DNA of 64,000 nt, taken from NCBI RefSeq assembly GCF_001677275.1, contig NZ_CP016177.1:868001-932000 (forward strand), given 5' to 3'. The translations under genes and the position numbers were made by a program. Below are positions 10,791 to 20,293 of this stretch, piece by piece (the stretch's first letter is position 1; each line of letters begins with the position of its first letter). The DNA is from Vibrio breoganii (GTDB taxonomy: Bacteria; Pseudomonadota; Gammaproteobacteria; Enterobacterales; Vibrionaceae). The notes beneath the pieces were generated by a model, which searched no databases, had not been told where the DNA came from, and saw only the letters and a list, made by a program, of their open reading frames with translations.

Positions 10791-10819
10791 ATTATCCTAA
10801 TTTGTCAGGTATTTAACAA
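10791..10819 (-). promoter_or_regulatory. Candidate rsx operon promoter
   Basis: On the minus strand TTGTTA (10819-10814) and GATAAT (10796-10791) are separated by 17 bases. They match four and five positions of the sigma-70 hexamers and lie about 35 bases upstream of the rsxA start. No transcript data are available here. Confidence 0.45.
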
Positions 10820-10978
10820 CACAACATCTATAGGGATTTAGAACATTTGTAGAAAATATAGCCGTTTATACGCAGTTCTTTTCAAATTGAGTGCATAAAA
10901 GTGGGCTGTAACGTCTGATAACGTCGTTTGTTTTTGGTTTTGTGGTTGTTTATGGAGACTAAGGTTGCGAATTTGAGT

Positions 10979-11828
10979 GGGGAATGACTCGGTTTCGCCC
11001 TTGTTCACATTGGCAGTGCCAGATCAGAACCGTCATTGGCGAGGTCTCTTATCGGCAATCTTTAAGTTGGTACGTACTTAAATTCCCGCTAACAACATGC
11101 GGGAATGACGGGATTTTTACTTTTGTGCGCACGGCCAACACTAAAGACGTCATTGCCGAGGTCTCTTATCTGCAATCTTTAAGTTGATGCATACTTAGAT
11201 TCCCGCTAACAACATGCGGGAATGACAGGCTTTTTACTCTTGTGCGCACGCCCAACGCTAAATACGTCATTGCCGAGGTCCCTTATCGGCAATCTTTAAG
11301 TTGGTACGTACTTAAATTCCCGCTAACGGCATGCGGGAATGACGGGCTTTTCACTTTTGTGCACGTTGGCAGCGTCAGCTCAGAACTGTCATTGCCGAGG
11401 TCTCTTATCGGCAATCTTTGAGTTGGTACATACTTAGATTCCCGCTAACGGCATGCGGGAATGACGGGCTTTTTACATTTGTGCGCACGGCCAACGTTCA
11501 AGACGTCATTGCCGAGGTCTCTTATCGGCAATCTTTAAGTTGGTACGTACTTAGATTCCCGCTAACAACATGCGGGAATGACGGGCTTTTCACTTTTGTG
11601 CATCTTGGCAGCACCAGCTCAGAACTGTCATTGCCGAGGTCTCTTATCGGCAATCTTTTGTTTAGTACGTACTTAGATTCCCGCTAACGGCATGCAGGAA
11701 TAACAGGCTTTTCACTTTTATGCACGTTGGCAGCGCCAGCTCAGAACTGTCATTGCCGAGGTCTCTTATCGGCAATCTTTGAGTTGGTGCGTACTTAGAT
11801 TCCCGCTAACGACATGCGGGAATGACGG
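10979..11828. repeat. Seven-copy array of double palindromes (REP-like)
   Basis: Each unit holds two palindromes. The first is ATTCCCGCTAAC-nn-CATGCGGGAAT followed by GAC. The second is ATTGCCGA-GGTCTCTTA-TCGGCAAT. The ATTCCCGC half begins at 11082, 11199, 11316, 11438, 11555, 11677 and 11799, so the period is 117 or 122 bases. The two periods reflect two linker types: a short one with GCGCACGGCCAAC and a long one with TTGGCAGCGCCAGCTCAG. A partial right half lies at the left edge. Short open frames that cross the array, such as 10984-11187 and 11418-11687, are products of the repeat and not genes. Confidence 0.9.
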
Positions 11829-11860
11829 TTATTTTTGGGCTGTGGTGCAAAGTACAGACG

Positions 11861-11894
11861 AAAAAAAACCGCATCATTTTCATGATACGGTTTC
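11861..11894 (-). terminator. Intrinsic terminator of tRNA-Asn
   Basis: Hairpin with AAACCG-ATCAT arms around a TTTTC loop, followed on the minus strand by eight T residues. It lies about 10 bases past the tRNA-Asn 3' end. Confidence 0.85.
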
Positions 11895-11903
11895 TTCGAA
11901 ATT

Positions 11904-11979
11904 TGGCTCCCCCTGCAAGACTTGAACTTGCGACATACGGATTAACAGTCCGCCGTTCTACCAACTGAACTAAGGGGGA
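11904..11979 (-). tRNA. tRNA-Asn (GTT)
   Basis: A 76-base tRNA with an encoded CCA end. The acceptor stem TCCCCCT pairs with AGGGGGA. The anticodon loop reads ACTGTTAAT, giving anticodon GTT for asparagine, and the T-loop is GTTCAAGTC. It has its own promoter and terminator. Confidence 0.97.
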
Positions 11980-11999
11980 ATTGCTCTAAAGCGAGGCGA

Positions 12000-12028
12000 A
12001 TATTACTGAGAAGGCTTATCTCTGTCAA
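12000..12028 (-). promoter_or_regulatory. Promoter of tRNA-Asn
   Basis: On the minus strand a perfect TTGACA (12028-12023) and TAATAT (12005-12000) are separated by exactly 17 bases. They lie about 20 bases upstream of the mature tRNA 5' end and are followed by a GC-rich discriminator. Confidence 0.85.
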
Positions 12029-12071
12029 CATTAAATCTGAAGATTTATAGGAAAAATTACGCGACTCGTGT

Positions 12072-12137
12072 TGTGGATAATGTTGAGGCCAGTCGTATTA
12101 AGGCTTGATGACAGTTATCCACTGATTTTGTGGATAA
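12072..12137. promoter_or_regulatory. Cluster of three DnaA boxes upstream of uvrB
   Basis: Perfect DnaA boxes TTATCCACA occur on the minus strand at 12072-12080 and 12129-12137. TTATCCACT, one mismatch, lies on the plus strand at 12115-12123. The last two face each other around a short AT-rich spacer. They lie 340-406 bases upstream of the uvrB start and about 95 bases upstream of tRNA-Asn. A DnaA box has been described in the E. coli uvrB promoter region, so a regulatory role is plausible. A titration or origin-like role is an alternative. Confidence 0.65.
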
Positions 12138-12477
12138 GTGTGTTGATGAGATCGGGGTAATTTTATTTTGTTAACATGCTGGTAACCTGGTCTAGTGCGG
12201 TTATCTATTGTAAGTGCATATAATACAAGGTGTTGTACGAGAAGTATGTGCTATAACAAGATTTGAGAGGTGTTTCGAGGTTGTTTAAAAAATAAACAGA
12301 AAGTTAACGATTGACTAAATTTTGGGGAAAAGCTGTGAGTTAAATAGATGTTACAATAAGAGGGGTTTTCTTGCAGGGGAGAAGAATATAGCAAATGTTA
12401 AAATCGAGTGCTAGCACTATTGGTGATAAAATTGATATAAATACCCATAAAGATAATTTAGGTGAAGGTAACCCATT

Positions 12478-14523
12478 GTGGATGAAGAAAAAAGCATCAA
12501 AACGTTTGATTTGGTTTCGAGCTATCAGCCCGCGGGAGATCAACCCACAGCCATCAAACAATTGCTTGATGGATTGGATAGTGGTCTAGCCCACCAAACG
12601 TTATTGGGTGTGACTGGCTCGGGTAAAACCTTTTCGCTGGCGAATGTTATCGCCGAGGCGCAGCGACCGGCCATCATTTTGGCACCGAATAAGACCTTAG
12701 CTGCTCAATTGTATGGGGAGATGAAGGCCTTCTTTCCTAACAATGCCGTTGAGTACTTTGTTTCGTATTACGATTACTATCAACCTGAAGCGTACGTTCC
12801 GACTACTGACACCTTTATTGAGAAAGACTCTTCGGTGAATGCCCATATTGAACAAATGAGGCTGTCAGCGACCAAGGCGTTGCTAGAGCGAAAAGATGCC
12901 ATCATTGTGGCGTCCGTTTCGGCTATTTACGGACTGGGTGATCCTGAGTCTTATCTTAAAATGATGTTACACGTTAGGCGTGGCGATGTGTTGGATCAAA
13001 GAGATATCCTACGCCGTCTTGCAGAATTACAGTATTCAAGAAACGATGTGGCATTTGAGCGTGGACAGTTCCGCGTTCGAGGTGAGGTGATTGATATCTA
13101 TCCCGCTGAATCAGAGCATGATGCGGTGCGCATTGAGATGTTTGATGACGAGATAGATTGCATCAGTATTTTCGACCCACTAACAGGTTCAGTGATCCAA
13201 AGAGATCTACCTCGGTTTACCATCTATCCGAAAACCCACTACGTCACACCGCGTGATCGCATGCTGGAAGCGATAGAGAAGATTAAAGACGAGCTCGTTG
13301 ATCGCAAGAAATACTTGCTTGATAACAATAAGTTACTTGAAGAGCAGCGCATCAGTCAGCGTACTCAGTTTGATATCGAAATGATGAACGAACTTGGATT
13401 TTGCTCAGGGGTAGAAAACTATTCAAGGCACCTTAGTGGCCGTGAAGAGGGTGAGCCGCCACCAACCTTGTTTGATTACCTTCCTGCAGATGGTTTGTTG
13501 GTTATCGATGAGTCACACGTGACGGTTCCGCAGATTGGCGCTATGTACAAAGGTGACCGTTCTCGTAAAGAGACCTTAGTCGAGTTTGGCTTTCGTTTGC
13601 CGTCAGCCCTTGATAACCGTCCATTAAAATTTGATGAGTTTGAAGCTTTAGCCCCTCAAACTATCTTTGTTTCGGCAACGCCGAGTGATTATGAAAAAGA
13701 GATGTCCGGCAGTGATATTGCTGAGCAGGTGGTTCGTCCTACAGGTTTACTAGACCCTGAGATTGAGGTGCGCCCTGTAGGTACTCAGGTCGATGACTTG
13801 CTATCTGAGATACGCATTCGAAGCGTTAAAGATGAAAGAGTGTTGGTGACGACACTCACCAAGCGTATGGCTGAGGATTTAACGGAATACCTGACTGAGC
13901 ATGATGTTAAGGTTCGTTATTTGCACTCGGATGTAGATACTGTAGAACGCGTCGAAATTATCCGCGATCTGCGTTTAGGTGAGTTTGATGTGCTGGTGGG
14001 CATTAACTTGCTTCGAGAGGGCTTGGATATGCCAGAGGTATCGCTGGTGGCGATTCTCGATGCCGATAAAGAAGGCTTCCTTCGCTCAGAGCGCTCGCTG
14101 ATTCAGACCATAGGTCGCGCCGCACGTAACCTTGAAGGTAAGGCTATCTTGTATGGTGATCGCATTACCAAGTCGATGGCCAAAGCGATAGGCGAAACAG
14201 AGCGTCGACGCTTGAAGCAGCACCAGTACAATGAAGATAATGGTATCCAGCCGCAAGCTCTGAAGAAAAGCGTCAAAGATATTATGGAGCTGGGGAGTGT
14301 TGCTAAAGCTGGAGGCAATAAGAAGTCGAAAGCTGTGCCATTATCGAAAGTGGCGGAAAGCGATGAGCAATATAAGACTTTGTCACCGCAAGAATTAGAG
14401 AAGCTTATACTTAAGCTAGAAAACGAGATGTACCAGCATGCTCAGAATCTTGAGTTTGAGCAAGCCGCTGCCAAACGAGATCAAATGGAAGAGTACCGAA
14501 GGCAATTCATCGCCAACAGCTAG
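12478..14523 (+). CDS. uvrB: Excinuclease ABC subunit B
   Basis: Damage-verifying helicase-like subunit of UvrABC nucleotide excision repair. The 681-residue protein shows Walker [10 protein letters not shown], the beta-hairpin [12 protein letters not shown] that clamps DNA, the DEAD-like VIDESHVT, helicase motif [11 protein letters not shown] and a C-terminal UvrC-binding coiled coil (about residues 640-678, [20 protein letters not shown]). The best start is GTG at 12478 ([13 protein letters not shown]), several residues longer than remembered Vibrio UvrB N-termini. No clear LexA box (CTGT-N8-ACAG) was found in the 480 bases upstream, although uvrB is an SOS gene in E. coli. luxO follows after 19 bases, so the genes are probably cotranscribed at least in part. 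Confidence 0.97.
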   Translation: MDEEKSIKTFDLVSSYQPAGDQPTAIKQLLDGLDSGLAHQTLLGVTGSGKTFSLANVIAEAQRPAIILAPNKTLAAQLYGEMKAFFPNNAVEYFVSYYDYYQPEAYVPTTDTFIEKDSSVNAHIEQMRLSATKALLERKDAIIVASVSAIYGLGDPESYLKMMLHVRRGDVLDQRDILRRLAELQYSRNDVAFERGQFRVRGEVIDIYPAESEHDAVRIEMFDDEIDCISIFDPLTGSVIQRDLPRFTIYPKTHYVTPRDRMLEAIEKIKDELVDRKKYLLDNNKLLEEQRISQRTQFDIEMMNELGFCSGVENYSRHLSGREEGEPPPTLFDYLPADGLLVIDESHVTVPQIGAMYKGDRSRKETLVEFGFRLPSALDNRPLKFDEFEALAPQTIFVSATPSDYEKEMSGSDIAEQVVRPTGLLDPEIEVRPVGTQVDDLLSEIRIRSVKDERVLVTTLTKRMAEDLTEYLTEHDVKVRYLHSDVDTVERVEIIRDLRLGEFDVLVGINLLREGLDMPEVSLVAILDADKEGFLRSERSLIQTIGRAARNLEGKAILYGDRITKSMAKAIGETERRRLKQHQYNEDNGIQPQALKKSVKDIMELGSVAKAGGNKKSKAVPLSKVAESDEQYKTLSPQELEKLILKLENEMYQHAQNLEFEQAAAKRDQMEEYRRQFIANS

Positions 14524-14542
14524 GAGTTAGGTTTAACAGCGA

Positions 14543-15946
14543 ATGTCAAAAAATAAAATAGCAAACAAGCAGTTAAGATTGTTGATGGTAGAGGACACGC
14601 TTTCAGTGGCGACCTTATACCAGACCTATCTATCAACATTGAATTTGGATATTCAAATCGTTTCTAGTGGTGAGGCGGCATTAGCACATCTAGAGCAGCA
14701 GCCCATCGATCTTATGCTGCTGGACTTACGCTTGCCTGATATGACAGGAATGGACGTACTGAAAAAGGTGCGGGCAAGAGCACCTAAGGTCCCGGTTATC
14801 TTCATGACAGCACATGGCTCTATCGAGGTAGCCGTTGAAGCGATGAGAGCCGGTGCCCATGACTTTTTGATTAAGCCATGTGAGGCGGATCAGCTCCGCA
14901 TTACAGTATCTAAAGCCATACACCAAACTCAAAATGGCAAGCACGATGTTCTTGGCGAGATAAACCAATATCAAGGCTTTATTGGCTCTAGCGCTAGCAT
15001 GCAAAAAGTCTATAAAACCATAGACTCGGCTGCATCGAGTAAGGCGAGTATCTTTATTACTGGCGAGAGCGGAACAGGTAAAGAGGTGTGTGCTGAAGCT
15101 ATCCACTCTGTGAGCAATCGAAGCACTGAACCCTTTATTGCGCTGAACTGTGCCGCTATTCCTAAAGACCTGATTGAAAGTGAGCTTTTTGGTCATGTAA
15201 AAGGCGCCTTTACTGGGGCTGCAACGGATCGAAAAGGGGCGGCAGAGTTGGCTGATGGCGGTACGTTATTTTTGGATGAATTGTGTGAGATGGATTTGGA
15301 CTTACAAACCAAGTTACTGCGCTTTATTCAGACTGGTACCTATCAAAAAGTCGGTTCATCAAAGCTCAGTGCAGTCGATGTGCGTTTTGTGTGTGCGACC
15401 AACAAAGACCCTTGGCAAGAAGTGAAAAGAGGGCGTTTTCGTGAGGATCTTTATTACCGTCTTTACGTTATCCCATTGCATCTGCCACCTTTAAGAGACA
15501 GAGGGGATGACATCGTCGAGATTGCCTACTCTTTGCTAGGTTTTACTTCCCTTGAAGAGAGTAAGCAGTTTGGCAAATTCAACGAAGAGGTGCTTCGTCA
15601 CTTCGTTGCCTATCCTTGGCCGGGGAATGTGCGCCAGTTGCAAAATGTAATTCGTAATATTGTGGTTCTCAACGAAGGCGAAGAGGTGAAAATGGACATG
15701 CTACCTTCACCCTTAGACCGTTTCAGAGTGGCTTCCTATTCCGAAGAGGTTATCGATCAGTTCATAGACCCTGAGCACAATGACGACAGCAAAAAGATCG
15801 TTCCGTTGGCGTTAGTGGAGCGCAGAACCATAGAAAGAGCCATAGAACTGTGTGGTGGCAGTATACCTGCCGCCGCTACTGAACTGGATGTCAGTGCATC
15901 AACACTCTACAGAAAACTAGAAAAATGGGAGAAAGGGCGTGGATGA
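14543..15946 (+). CDS. luxO: Quorum-sensing response regulator LuxO
   Basis: Sigma-54-dependent activator at the end of the Vibrio quorum-sensing phosphorelay. At low cell density, phospho-LuxO activates the Qrr small RNAs. The 467-residue protein has a receiver domain with phospho-acceptor D61 ([10 protein letters not shown]), an AAA+ domain with Walker A GESGTGKE and the sigma-54 contact loop GAFTGA, and a C-terminal Fis-type helix-turn-helix ([19 protein letters not shown]). The start ATG at 14543 has GGAG about 18 bases upstream. luxU overlaps its 3' end by eight bases. With only 19 bases to uvrB there is no room for a qrr gene directly upstream, unlike the qrr1-luxO pairs described in V. 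cholerae and V. harveyi. Confidence 0.96.
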   Translation: MSKNKIANKQLRLLMVEDTLSVATLYQTYLSTLNLDIQIVSSGEAALAHLEQQPIDLMLLDLRLPDMTGMDVLKKVRARAPKVPVIFMTAHGSIEVAVEAMRAGAHDFLIKPCEADQLRITVSKAIHQTQNGKHDVLGEINQYQGFIGSSASMQKVYKTIDSAASSKASIFITGESGTGKEVCAEAIHSVSNRSTEPFIALNCAAIPKDLIESELFGHVKGAFTGAATDRKGAAELADGGTLFLDELCEMDLDLQTKLLRFIQTGTYQKVGSSKLSAVDVRFVCATNKDPWQEVKRGRFREDLYYRLYVIPLHLPPLRDRGDDIVEIAYSLLGFTSLEESKQFGKFNEEVLRHFVAYPWPGNVRQLQNVIRNIVVLNEGEEVKMDMLPSPLDRFRVASYSEEVIDQFIDPEHNDDSKKIVPLALVERRTIERAIELCGGSIPAAATELDVSASTLYRKLEKWEKGRG

Positions 15947-16298
15947 ACTCAATCTGTTGCAAAGCGATAAGATTACTAGCTTACGTGCTCAGGTGGGCGA
16001 AGAAGCCATGCCAGTATTACTGGATATCTTCAAGCAAGAGCTTCAGCAATACATTGGTCAAATTGAAGGCGTAGCTGCTAGCGAAGAGAATAGAGAGATG
16101 ATTGCTCGTACCTGTCACGCGATAAAAGGCAGTGCGCCGAGTTTTGGTGCTGCCTTACTTTCAGAAAAGGCCACCGAAATGGACGCCTTTTACAAACAAC
16201 AGCAGCTGCAAGATTTTGACAATCAATGCGACGAGCTAATCGCACTATTGCGACGTACGGTGTTTAAGTTGGACCAATTACAAGCCCAACTTCATTAG
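15939..16298 (+). CDS. luxU: Phosphorelay protein LuxU
   Basis: Histidine phosphotransfer protein that passes phosphate from hybrid sensor kinases (LuxN/LuxQ/CqsS types) to LuxO. The 119-residue helical protein carries the Hpt signature [13 protein letters not shown] with the phospho-accepting histidine at residue 60. The start is GTG at 15939, giving MDELNLLQ and overlapping the luxO stop by eight bases; an ATG three bases downstream in another frame is not coding. It is convergent with ybhK, 30 bases apart, with no obvious terminator between them. Confidence 0.95.
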   Translation: MDELNLLQSDKITSLRAQVGEEAMPVLLDIFKQELQQYIGQIEGVAASEENREMIARTCHAIKGSAPSFGAALLSEKATEMDAFYKQQQLQDFDNQCDELIALLRRTVFKLDQLQAQLH

Positions 16299-16328
16299 AT
16301 ACCACCTCAAAAGATCAATAGACCCTAG

Positions 16329-17213
16329 CTACAGCTGCTCTAAAACCGCTAAACGAAGTTTCTCGCGATCATGACGCCAGCCTCTATTCATTGAGGCAAG
16401 ATCGCGGGTAACGATGTTCCATTTATCTTCCAATTCTGGGTGTTCAACGCTGCCCAATACCACATCGATTTTTCGTCCTTGACAAGCACGCTCAATCCAA
16501 TTCAGTTTTTGCCTTAAATCCATGCGACCCGCCGGGCCAAATTCAGGACTCAGGTTTTCAATTAGTATTACCTTTGCGTTGGTATTGGCCTTAATGGCTT
16601 TGCCGATTTCAGGCAATAACAGAGGTGGCATGATACTGGTTAAAAAGCTGCCCGGTCCCAAAATGATCACATCGGCTTGCTTGATGGCATCAACCGACTC
16701 GCAAATAGCAGGGACTTCAGGGTCGAGATCAAGCCTTAACAGATCTTCTTCCATTTCATCTACGCTGGTTTCACCCTTTACCCAACTGCCCTTAGTGGAT
16801 AAGGCGCGTAAGTCTGAAGGGTGCTCGGTCATCGGCAAGATATTGACATCCACCTTAAGTAACTCGCGGACCAAATTGATGGCCTCTAGTGGCCTAACCG
16901 AGAGATTATCCATAGCGGTGAGAATTAGATTACCTAGATTATGACCATCGAGCTCGCCAGCCCCGCGAAAGCGATATTCAAACATCATTGAACTGATAGA
17001 GGGCTCTGTAATTAACTGGTTGATACAGTTGCGCGTATCACCCCATGCAATGCCGCCTTGGCAGTAACGAATACGCCCGGTAGAACCGCCATTATCTGTG
17101 GTGGTGACTATGCCGGTTGCATTGCTTCCAAAATCTTTTAAAGCCGCCAAAATACGACCAAGACCATGCCCGCCACCGATGGCGACGACTTTTTTAGATG
17201 AGTAAATTTCCAC
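16329..17213 (-). CDS. ybhK: YvcK/YbhK family protein (CofD-like fold)
   Basis: Member of the YvcK / gluconeogenesis-factor family, related to CofD 2-phospho-L-lactate transferase. In Bacillus YvcK binds UDP-sugars and affects cell shape and growth on gluconeogenic substrates; the gammaproteobacterial role is unclear. The 294-residue protein opens with VVAIGGGHGLGRILAAL, and TTTDNGGSTGRIR and LGPGSFLTSIMP are family motifs. Translation begins at GTG (17213). Divergent placement next to moaA with the riboswitch between them is conserved in E. coli (ybhK-moaA), which supports orthology. Confidence 0.88.
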   Translation of the reverse strand: MEIYSSKKVVAIGGGHGLGRILAALKDFGSNATGIVTTTDNGGSTGRIRYCQGGIAWGDTRNCINQLITEPSISSMMFEYRFRGAGELDGHNLGNLILTAMDNLSVRPLEAINLVRELLKVDVNILPMTEHPSDLRALSTKGSWVKGETSVDEMEEDLLRLDLDPEVPAICESVDAIKQADVIILGPGSFLTSIMPPLLLPEIGKAIKANTNAKVILIENLSPEFGPAGRMDLRQKLNWIERACQGRKIDVVLGSVEHPELEDKWNIVTRDLASMNRGWRHDREKLRLAVLEQL

Positions 17214-17397
17214 GCTAATCGCTTATTTTCCTTAGTAATACTGGGCAAATGTACCCGAATCTTTAGATTAGACCAAATTTACCGCGAATGAACTTGATTA
17301 AGCGCGCCTTTTGTAACATTCATCTTGGCAAAAGTTACTGCATTCCTTTAGGCTTTAGCATTCGCCTGCGAAAAATGGTTTATACTGTAGGTGTAAA

Positions 17398-17540
17398 ACT
17401 CCGAGTCTCCTTCACTAAGTTTGACGCTGTGTTCCCGAAAGCGAACGTTTGGGCAGAACAATATGTGATTTAGGCCGTGGCATTTCGCCACCAGGGTTGC
17501 TCTAGAAATGGAGTTGCCTCCCGTATTTAGGAAAGGTGTT
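17398..17540 (+). promoter_or_regulatory. Molybdenum cofactor (Moco) riboswitch
   Basis: Leader of the moa operon with the hallmarks of the Moco RNA motif. These are an early CTCCGAGTCTCC strand, a GGCCGTGGCATTTCGCCACC hairpin, a GGGTTGCTC-TAGAAATG-GAGTTGCC hairpin and the tail CTCCCGTATTTAGGAAAGGTG. The E. coli moaA leader has the same GGCCGTG / CCACCAGGG / GCCTCCCGTAT / GGAAAGGTG order. The tail overlaps the moaA ribosome-binding site, so control of translation start is likely. A TATACT -10 candidate lies at 17381-17386 with no good -35. Confidence 0.85.
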
Positions 17541-17542
17541 TT

Positions 17543-18532
17543 GTGACGCAACAATTCGAAGATAGTTTTCATCGCAAGTTTTATTACTTGCGACTTTCAG
17601 TTACCGACGTGTGTAACTTTAAGTGCAATTATTGCTTGCCGGATGGGTATCATCCAGAGGCGAGTAAACGCCCCCCATTTATCACTCTCCCTGAGATACA
17701 GCGTGTAGTGAGAGCGTTTGCCCATTGCGGTACGACTAAGGTTCGTATCACTGGTGGCGAACCAACTTTGCGTAGAGATTTCACGGATATCGTGCACAGC
17801 GTTGCCGAGACCCCGGGCATCGACAAAATCGCAACCACCACCAACGGTTATCGTATGGCTAAGCAAGTTTCCGATTGGAAAGAGGCTGGGCTTACGCATA
17901 TCAACGTTAGCCTAGACAGCCTTGATCCCAAGCAATTTCATCAGATTACGGGTCAAAACCGTTTTCATGATGTTATGGCGGGTATCGATCGCGCCTTTGA
18001 GGTGGGATACGAGCAGGTCAAAGTGAATGTGGTGTTACTCAAAGACCTCAACAGCCAACAACTGCCGCAATTCCTAAGCTGGATCAAAGATAAGCCTATC
18101 CAATTGCGTTTTATCGAACTGATGAAAACCGGCGAAATGGATGAGCTGTTTGATAAGCGCCATGTTTCTGGGGTCGCAATACGAAATCAACTGATAGCCA
18201 ATGGTTGGCTCTTAAAGCTTCGAGAAGTGAATGATGGGCCAGCCCAGGTATTTATCCACCCGGATTACAAGGGTGAGATCGGCCTTATCATGCCATACGA
18301 AAAAGGCTTCTGTTCAACCTGTAACAGGCTGCGTGTATCAGCGATGGGTAAATTGCACCTTTGCCTATTTGGTGAAGAGGGCTTAGAGCTTCGCGATCTG
18401 ATGCAAAAAGATGAGCAAGAAGAGGCTTTGATTGCTCGTATATCGCAGGGTTTACAAACCAAAGATATCAGCCACCATCTTGATCAAAATAATCCAGGAG
18501 CGACACCGCACCTGGCATCGATCGGCGGCTAA
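17543..18532 (+). CDS. moaA: GTP 3',8-cyclase MoaA
   Basis: Radical SAM enzyme catalysing the first step of molybdopterin synthesis, GTP to 3',8-cyclo-7,8-dihydro-GTP. The 329-residue length equals that of E. coli MoaA. The radical SAM motif CNFKCNYC uses C24, C28 and C31. The second cluster ligands are C257, C260 and C274 in CSTCNRLR...LHLC. The catalytic C-terminal Gly-Gly is present (SIGG). Translation starts at GTG, 17543, with an AAGG ribosome-binding site inside the riboswitch tail. It is the first of five moa genes on the plus strand. Confidence 0.97.
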   Translation: MTQQFEDSFHRKFYYLRLSVTDVCNFKCNYCLPDGYHPEASKRPPFITLPEIQRVVRAFAHCGTTKVRITGGEPTLRRDFTDIVHSVAETPGIDKIATTTNGYRMAKQVSDWKEAGLTHINVSLDSLDPKQFHQITGQNRFHDVMAGIDRAFEVGYEQVKVNVVLLKDLNSQQLPQFLSWIKDKPIQLRFIELMKTGEMDELFDKRHVSGVAIRNQLIANGWLLKLREVNDGPAQVFIHPDYKGEIGLIMPYEKGFCSTCNRLRVSAMGKLHLCLFGEEGLELRDLMQKDEQEEALIARISQGLQTKDISHHLDQNNPGATPHLASIGG

Positions 18533-18583
18533 TCTTCGTCACACTATTAATTTACAACAAACAGTACATAGGAATTGAGAGAA

Positions 18584-19096
18584 ATGGGACACGCTCATAA
18601 TGATTTTACGCCGGCTAGTATTGCCGTATTGACTGTATCAGACACTCGCACTGAAGAAACCGATACCAGTGGTGGTTACCTAGCAGACCAGGTAAAAGAA
18701 GCAGGTCATAAATTAGCGGACAAACAAATCGTTATTGATGATGTTTATAAAATTCGCGCTATCGTCTCTAAATGGATTGCCGATGAAAATGTTGATGCCA
18801 TTTTAGTCACCGGTGGCACAGGCTTTACTGCTAGAGACTTTACACCTGAAGCATTAGCGCCACTTTTTGATAAGCAAGTTGAAGGGTTTGGTGAGCTATT
18901 CCGCGCTGTATCATACGAAGAGATTGGTACTTCAACTATTCAATCACGCGCTTTGGGCGGTTTTGCCAATCGTACGGTTATTTTGGCAATGCCAGGCTCA
19001 ACCGGTGCTTGCAGAACAGCGTGGACTCGCATCATTAAAGACCAATTAGATTCTCGCCATAAGCCATGTAACTTCATGCCGCATATTGGGATGTAA
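18584..19096 (+). CDS. moaB: Molybdenum cofactor biosynthesis protein MoaB
   Basis: MogA/MoaB-fold protein thought to adenylylate molybdopterin or support cofactor synthesis; its exact role in bacteria that also have MogA is unsettled. The 170-residue protein shows the [14 protein letters not shown] motif and the nucleotide-binding [18 protein letters not shown] loop. I chose the ATG at 18584 (MGHAHNDF) over a TTG three codons upstream; AGGA lies about 10 bases before it. moaC begins six bases after its stop. Confidence 0.95.
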   Translation: MGHAHNDFTPASIAVLTVSDTRTEETDTSGGYLADQVKEAGHKLADKQIVIDDVYKIRAIVSKWIADENVDAILVTGGTGFTARDFTPEALAPLFDKQVEGFGELFRAVSYEEIGTSTIQSRALGGFANRTVILAMPGSTGACRTAWTRIIKDQLDSRHKPCNFMPHIGM

Positions 19097-19102
19097 GCAA
19101 CG

Positions 19103-19582
19103 ATGAGTGAATTAACCCATATTAACCAAAGCGGTGAAGCGAACATGGTCGATGTGTCTGCCAAAGCAGACACTGTGCGTGAGGCGAGAGCAGAAGCGGT
19201 CGTCACCATGTCAGAGCAGACCCTCGCATTGATTTTGAGTGGTGACCATCATAAAGGTGATGTGTTTGCTACCGCGCGCATCGCGGGTATTCAAGCCGCG
19301 AAGAAGACATGGGATCTTATCCCCCTTTGCCACCCCTTGTTGCTGTCTAAGGTTGAGGTTCAATTGACCCCAATAAAAGAGACCAATCAGGTGCGTATTG
19401 AGTCAACTTGTAAGCTTGCGGGTAAGACAGGTGTTGAAATGGAAGCCCTAACAGCGGCCTCTGTTGCAGCCTTAACCATCTACGACATGTGTAAAGCGGT
19501 ACAAAAAGACATCGTGATTTCTCAGGTTAGATTGCTTGAAAAGACCGGTGGTAAATCAGGTCATTTTGAGGCGGCGTTATGA
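19103..19582 (+). CDS. moaC: Cyclic pyranopterin monophosphate synthase MoaC
   Basis: Works after MoaA to convert 3',8-cyclo-GTP into cyclic pyranopterin monophosphate. The 159-residue product contains the family core [20 protein letters not shown] and the active-site region [25 protein letters not shown]. moaD starts inside its 3' end, with a 4-base ATGA overlap. Identification is secure. Confidence 0.97.
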   Translation: MSELTHINQSGEANMVDVSAKADTVREARAEAVVTMSEQTLALILSGDHHKGDVFATARIAGIQAAKKTWDLIPLCHPLLLSKVEVQLTPIKETNQVRIESTCKLAGKTGVEMEALTAASVAALTIYDMCKAVQKDIVISQVRLLEKTGGKSGHFEAAL

Positions 19583-19824
19583 TCAAGGTCGTTTTCTTTG
19601 CTCAGGTGAGAGAGCTTGTTGGTGAAGATGAAGTTACTATCGACAGTACGTCTACCTCGGTAGACGCTATCAGACAGCAACTTATTGAACGTGGTGATAA
19701 GTGGGCTTTAGCATTAGAGTCAGGAAAGCTGTTAGCTGCAGTTAATCACACTATGGTTCCATTAGACTCGACCGTTAAGTCGGGCGATGAAGTGGCCTTC
19801 TTCCCTCCGGTAACAGGAGGTTAA
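19579..19824 (+). CDS. moaD: Molybdopterin synthase sulfur carrier subunit MoaD
   Basis: Small ubiquitin-like subunit (81 residues) whose C-terminal glycine becomes a thiocarboxylate and donates sulfur to precursor Z within the MoaD-MoaE synthase. The conserved end FFPPVTGG is intact. It overlaps moaC by four bases, and its end contains the GGAGG ribosome-binding site of moaE. Confidence 0.96.
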   Translation: MIKVVFFAQVRELVGEDEVTIDSTSTSVDAIRQQLIERGDKWALALESGKLLAAVNHTMVPLDSTVKSGDEVAFFPPVTGG

Positions 19825-19825
19825 T

Positions 19826-20275
19826 GTGGATAAGGTACTGGTTCAAGAGCAAGATTTTGACTTAGGTGAAGAATATGCCTTGTTGTCTGAGTCTTCCTCT
19901 ATCGGCGCTGTAGTTACATTTGTTGGAAAAGTACGAGATTTTAACCTCGGTGATGACGTTATTGGCTTGAACTTACAACATTACCCGGTCATGACCGAGA
20001 AGGCACTGCACGAGATTTGTAGCGAAGCACGCAGTCGTTGGCCTTTAGATAGGGTCACCATCATACATCGCGTTGGTGACTTAGATATCGCCGACCAGAT
20101 TGTGTTGGTGGGGGTGTCTAGTGCACACAGAGATGCTGCGTTTGCGGGTTGTGAGTTCATTATGGACTTTCTGAAAACCAAAGCACCATTTTGGAAAAAA
20201 GAACGTCTTAAAGGCTCTTCAAGATGGTTGGATTCGAGAGAATCTGATCAAATTTCTATGAAACGTTGGTCATAA
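19826..20275 (+). CDS. moaE: Molybdopterin synthase catalytic subunit MoaE
   Basis: Large subunit of molybdopterin synthase, which inserts two sulfurs into cyclic pyranopterin monophosphate to make molybdopterin. The 149-residue protein shows GAVVTFVGKVRD, the LQHYPVMTEKAL stretch and the active-site lysines in KTKAPFWKKE. The start is GTG at 19826 with GGAGG eight bases upstream inside moaD. It is the last gene of the moa operon, with a terminator 50 bases downstream. Confidence 0.96.
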   Translation: MDKVLVQEQDFDLGEEYALLSESSSIGAVVTFVGKVRDFNLGDDVIGLNLQHYPVMTEKALHEICSEARSRWPLDRVTIIHRVGDLDIADQIVLVGVSSAHRDAAFAGCEFIMDFLKTKAPFWKKERLKGSSRWLDSRESDQISMKRWS

Positions 20276-20293
20276 TCTTGCAGAATTCACCTG

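Noticed and set aside
10984..11687. Open frames at 10984-11187 and 11418-11687 (67 and 89 codons)
   Set aside because: They lie wholly inside the palindrome array, repeat its units in translation and have no ribosome-binding site.
10979..11828. Possible CRISPR array
   Set aside because: Units are 117 or 122 bases with two internal palindromes, the linkers are related to each other rather than unique, and no cas gene is present.
14524..14542. qrr1 small RNA between uvrB and luxO
   Set aside because: The gap is 19 bases and no Qrr core sequence was found there or in the region upstream of uvrB.
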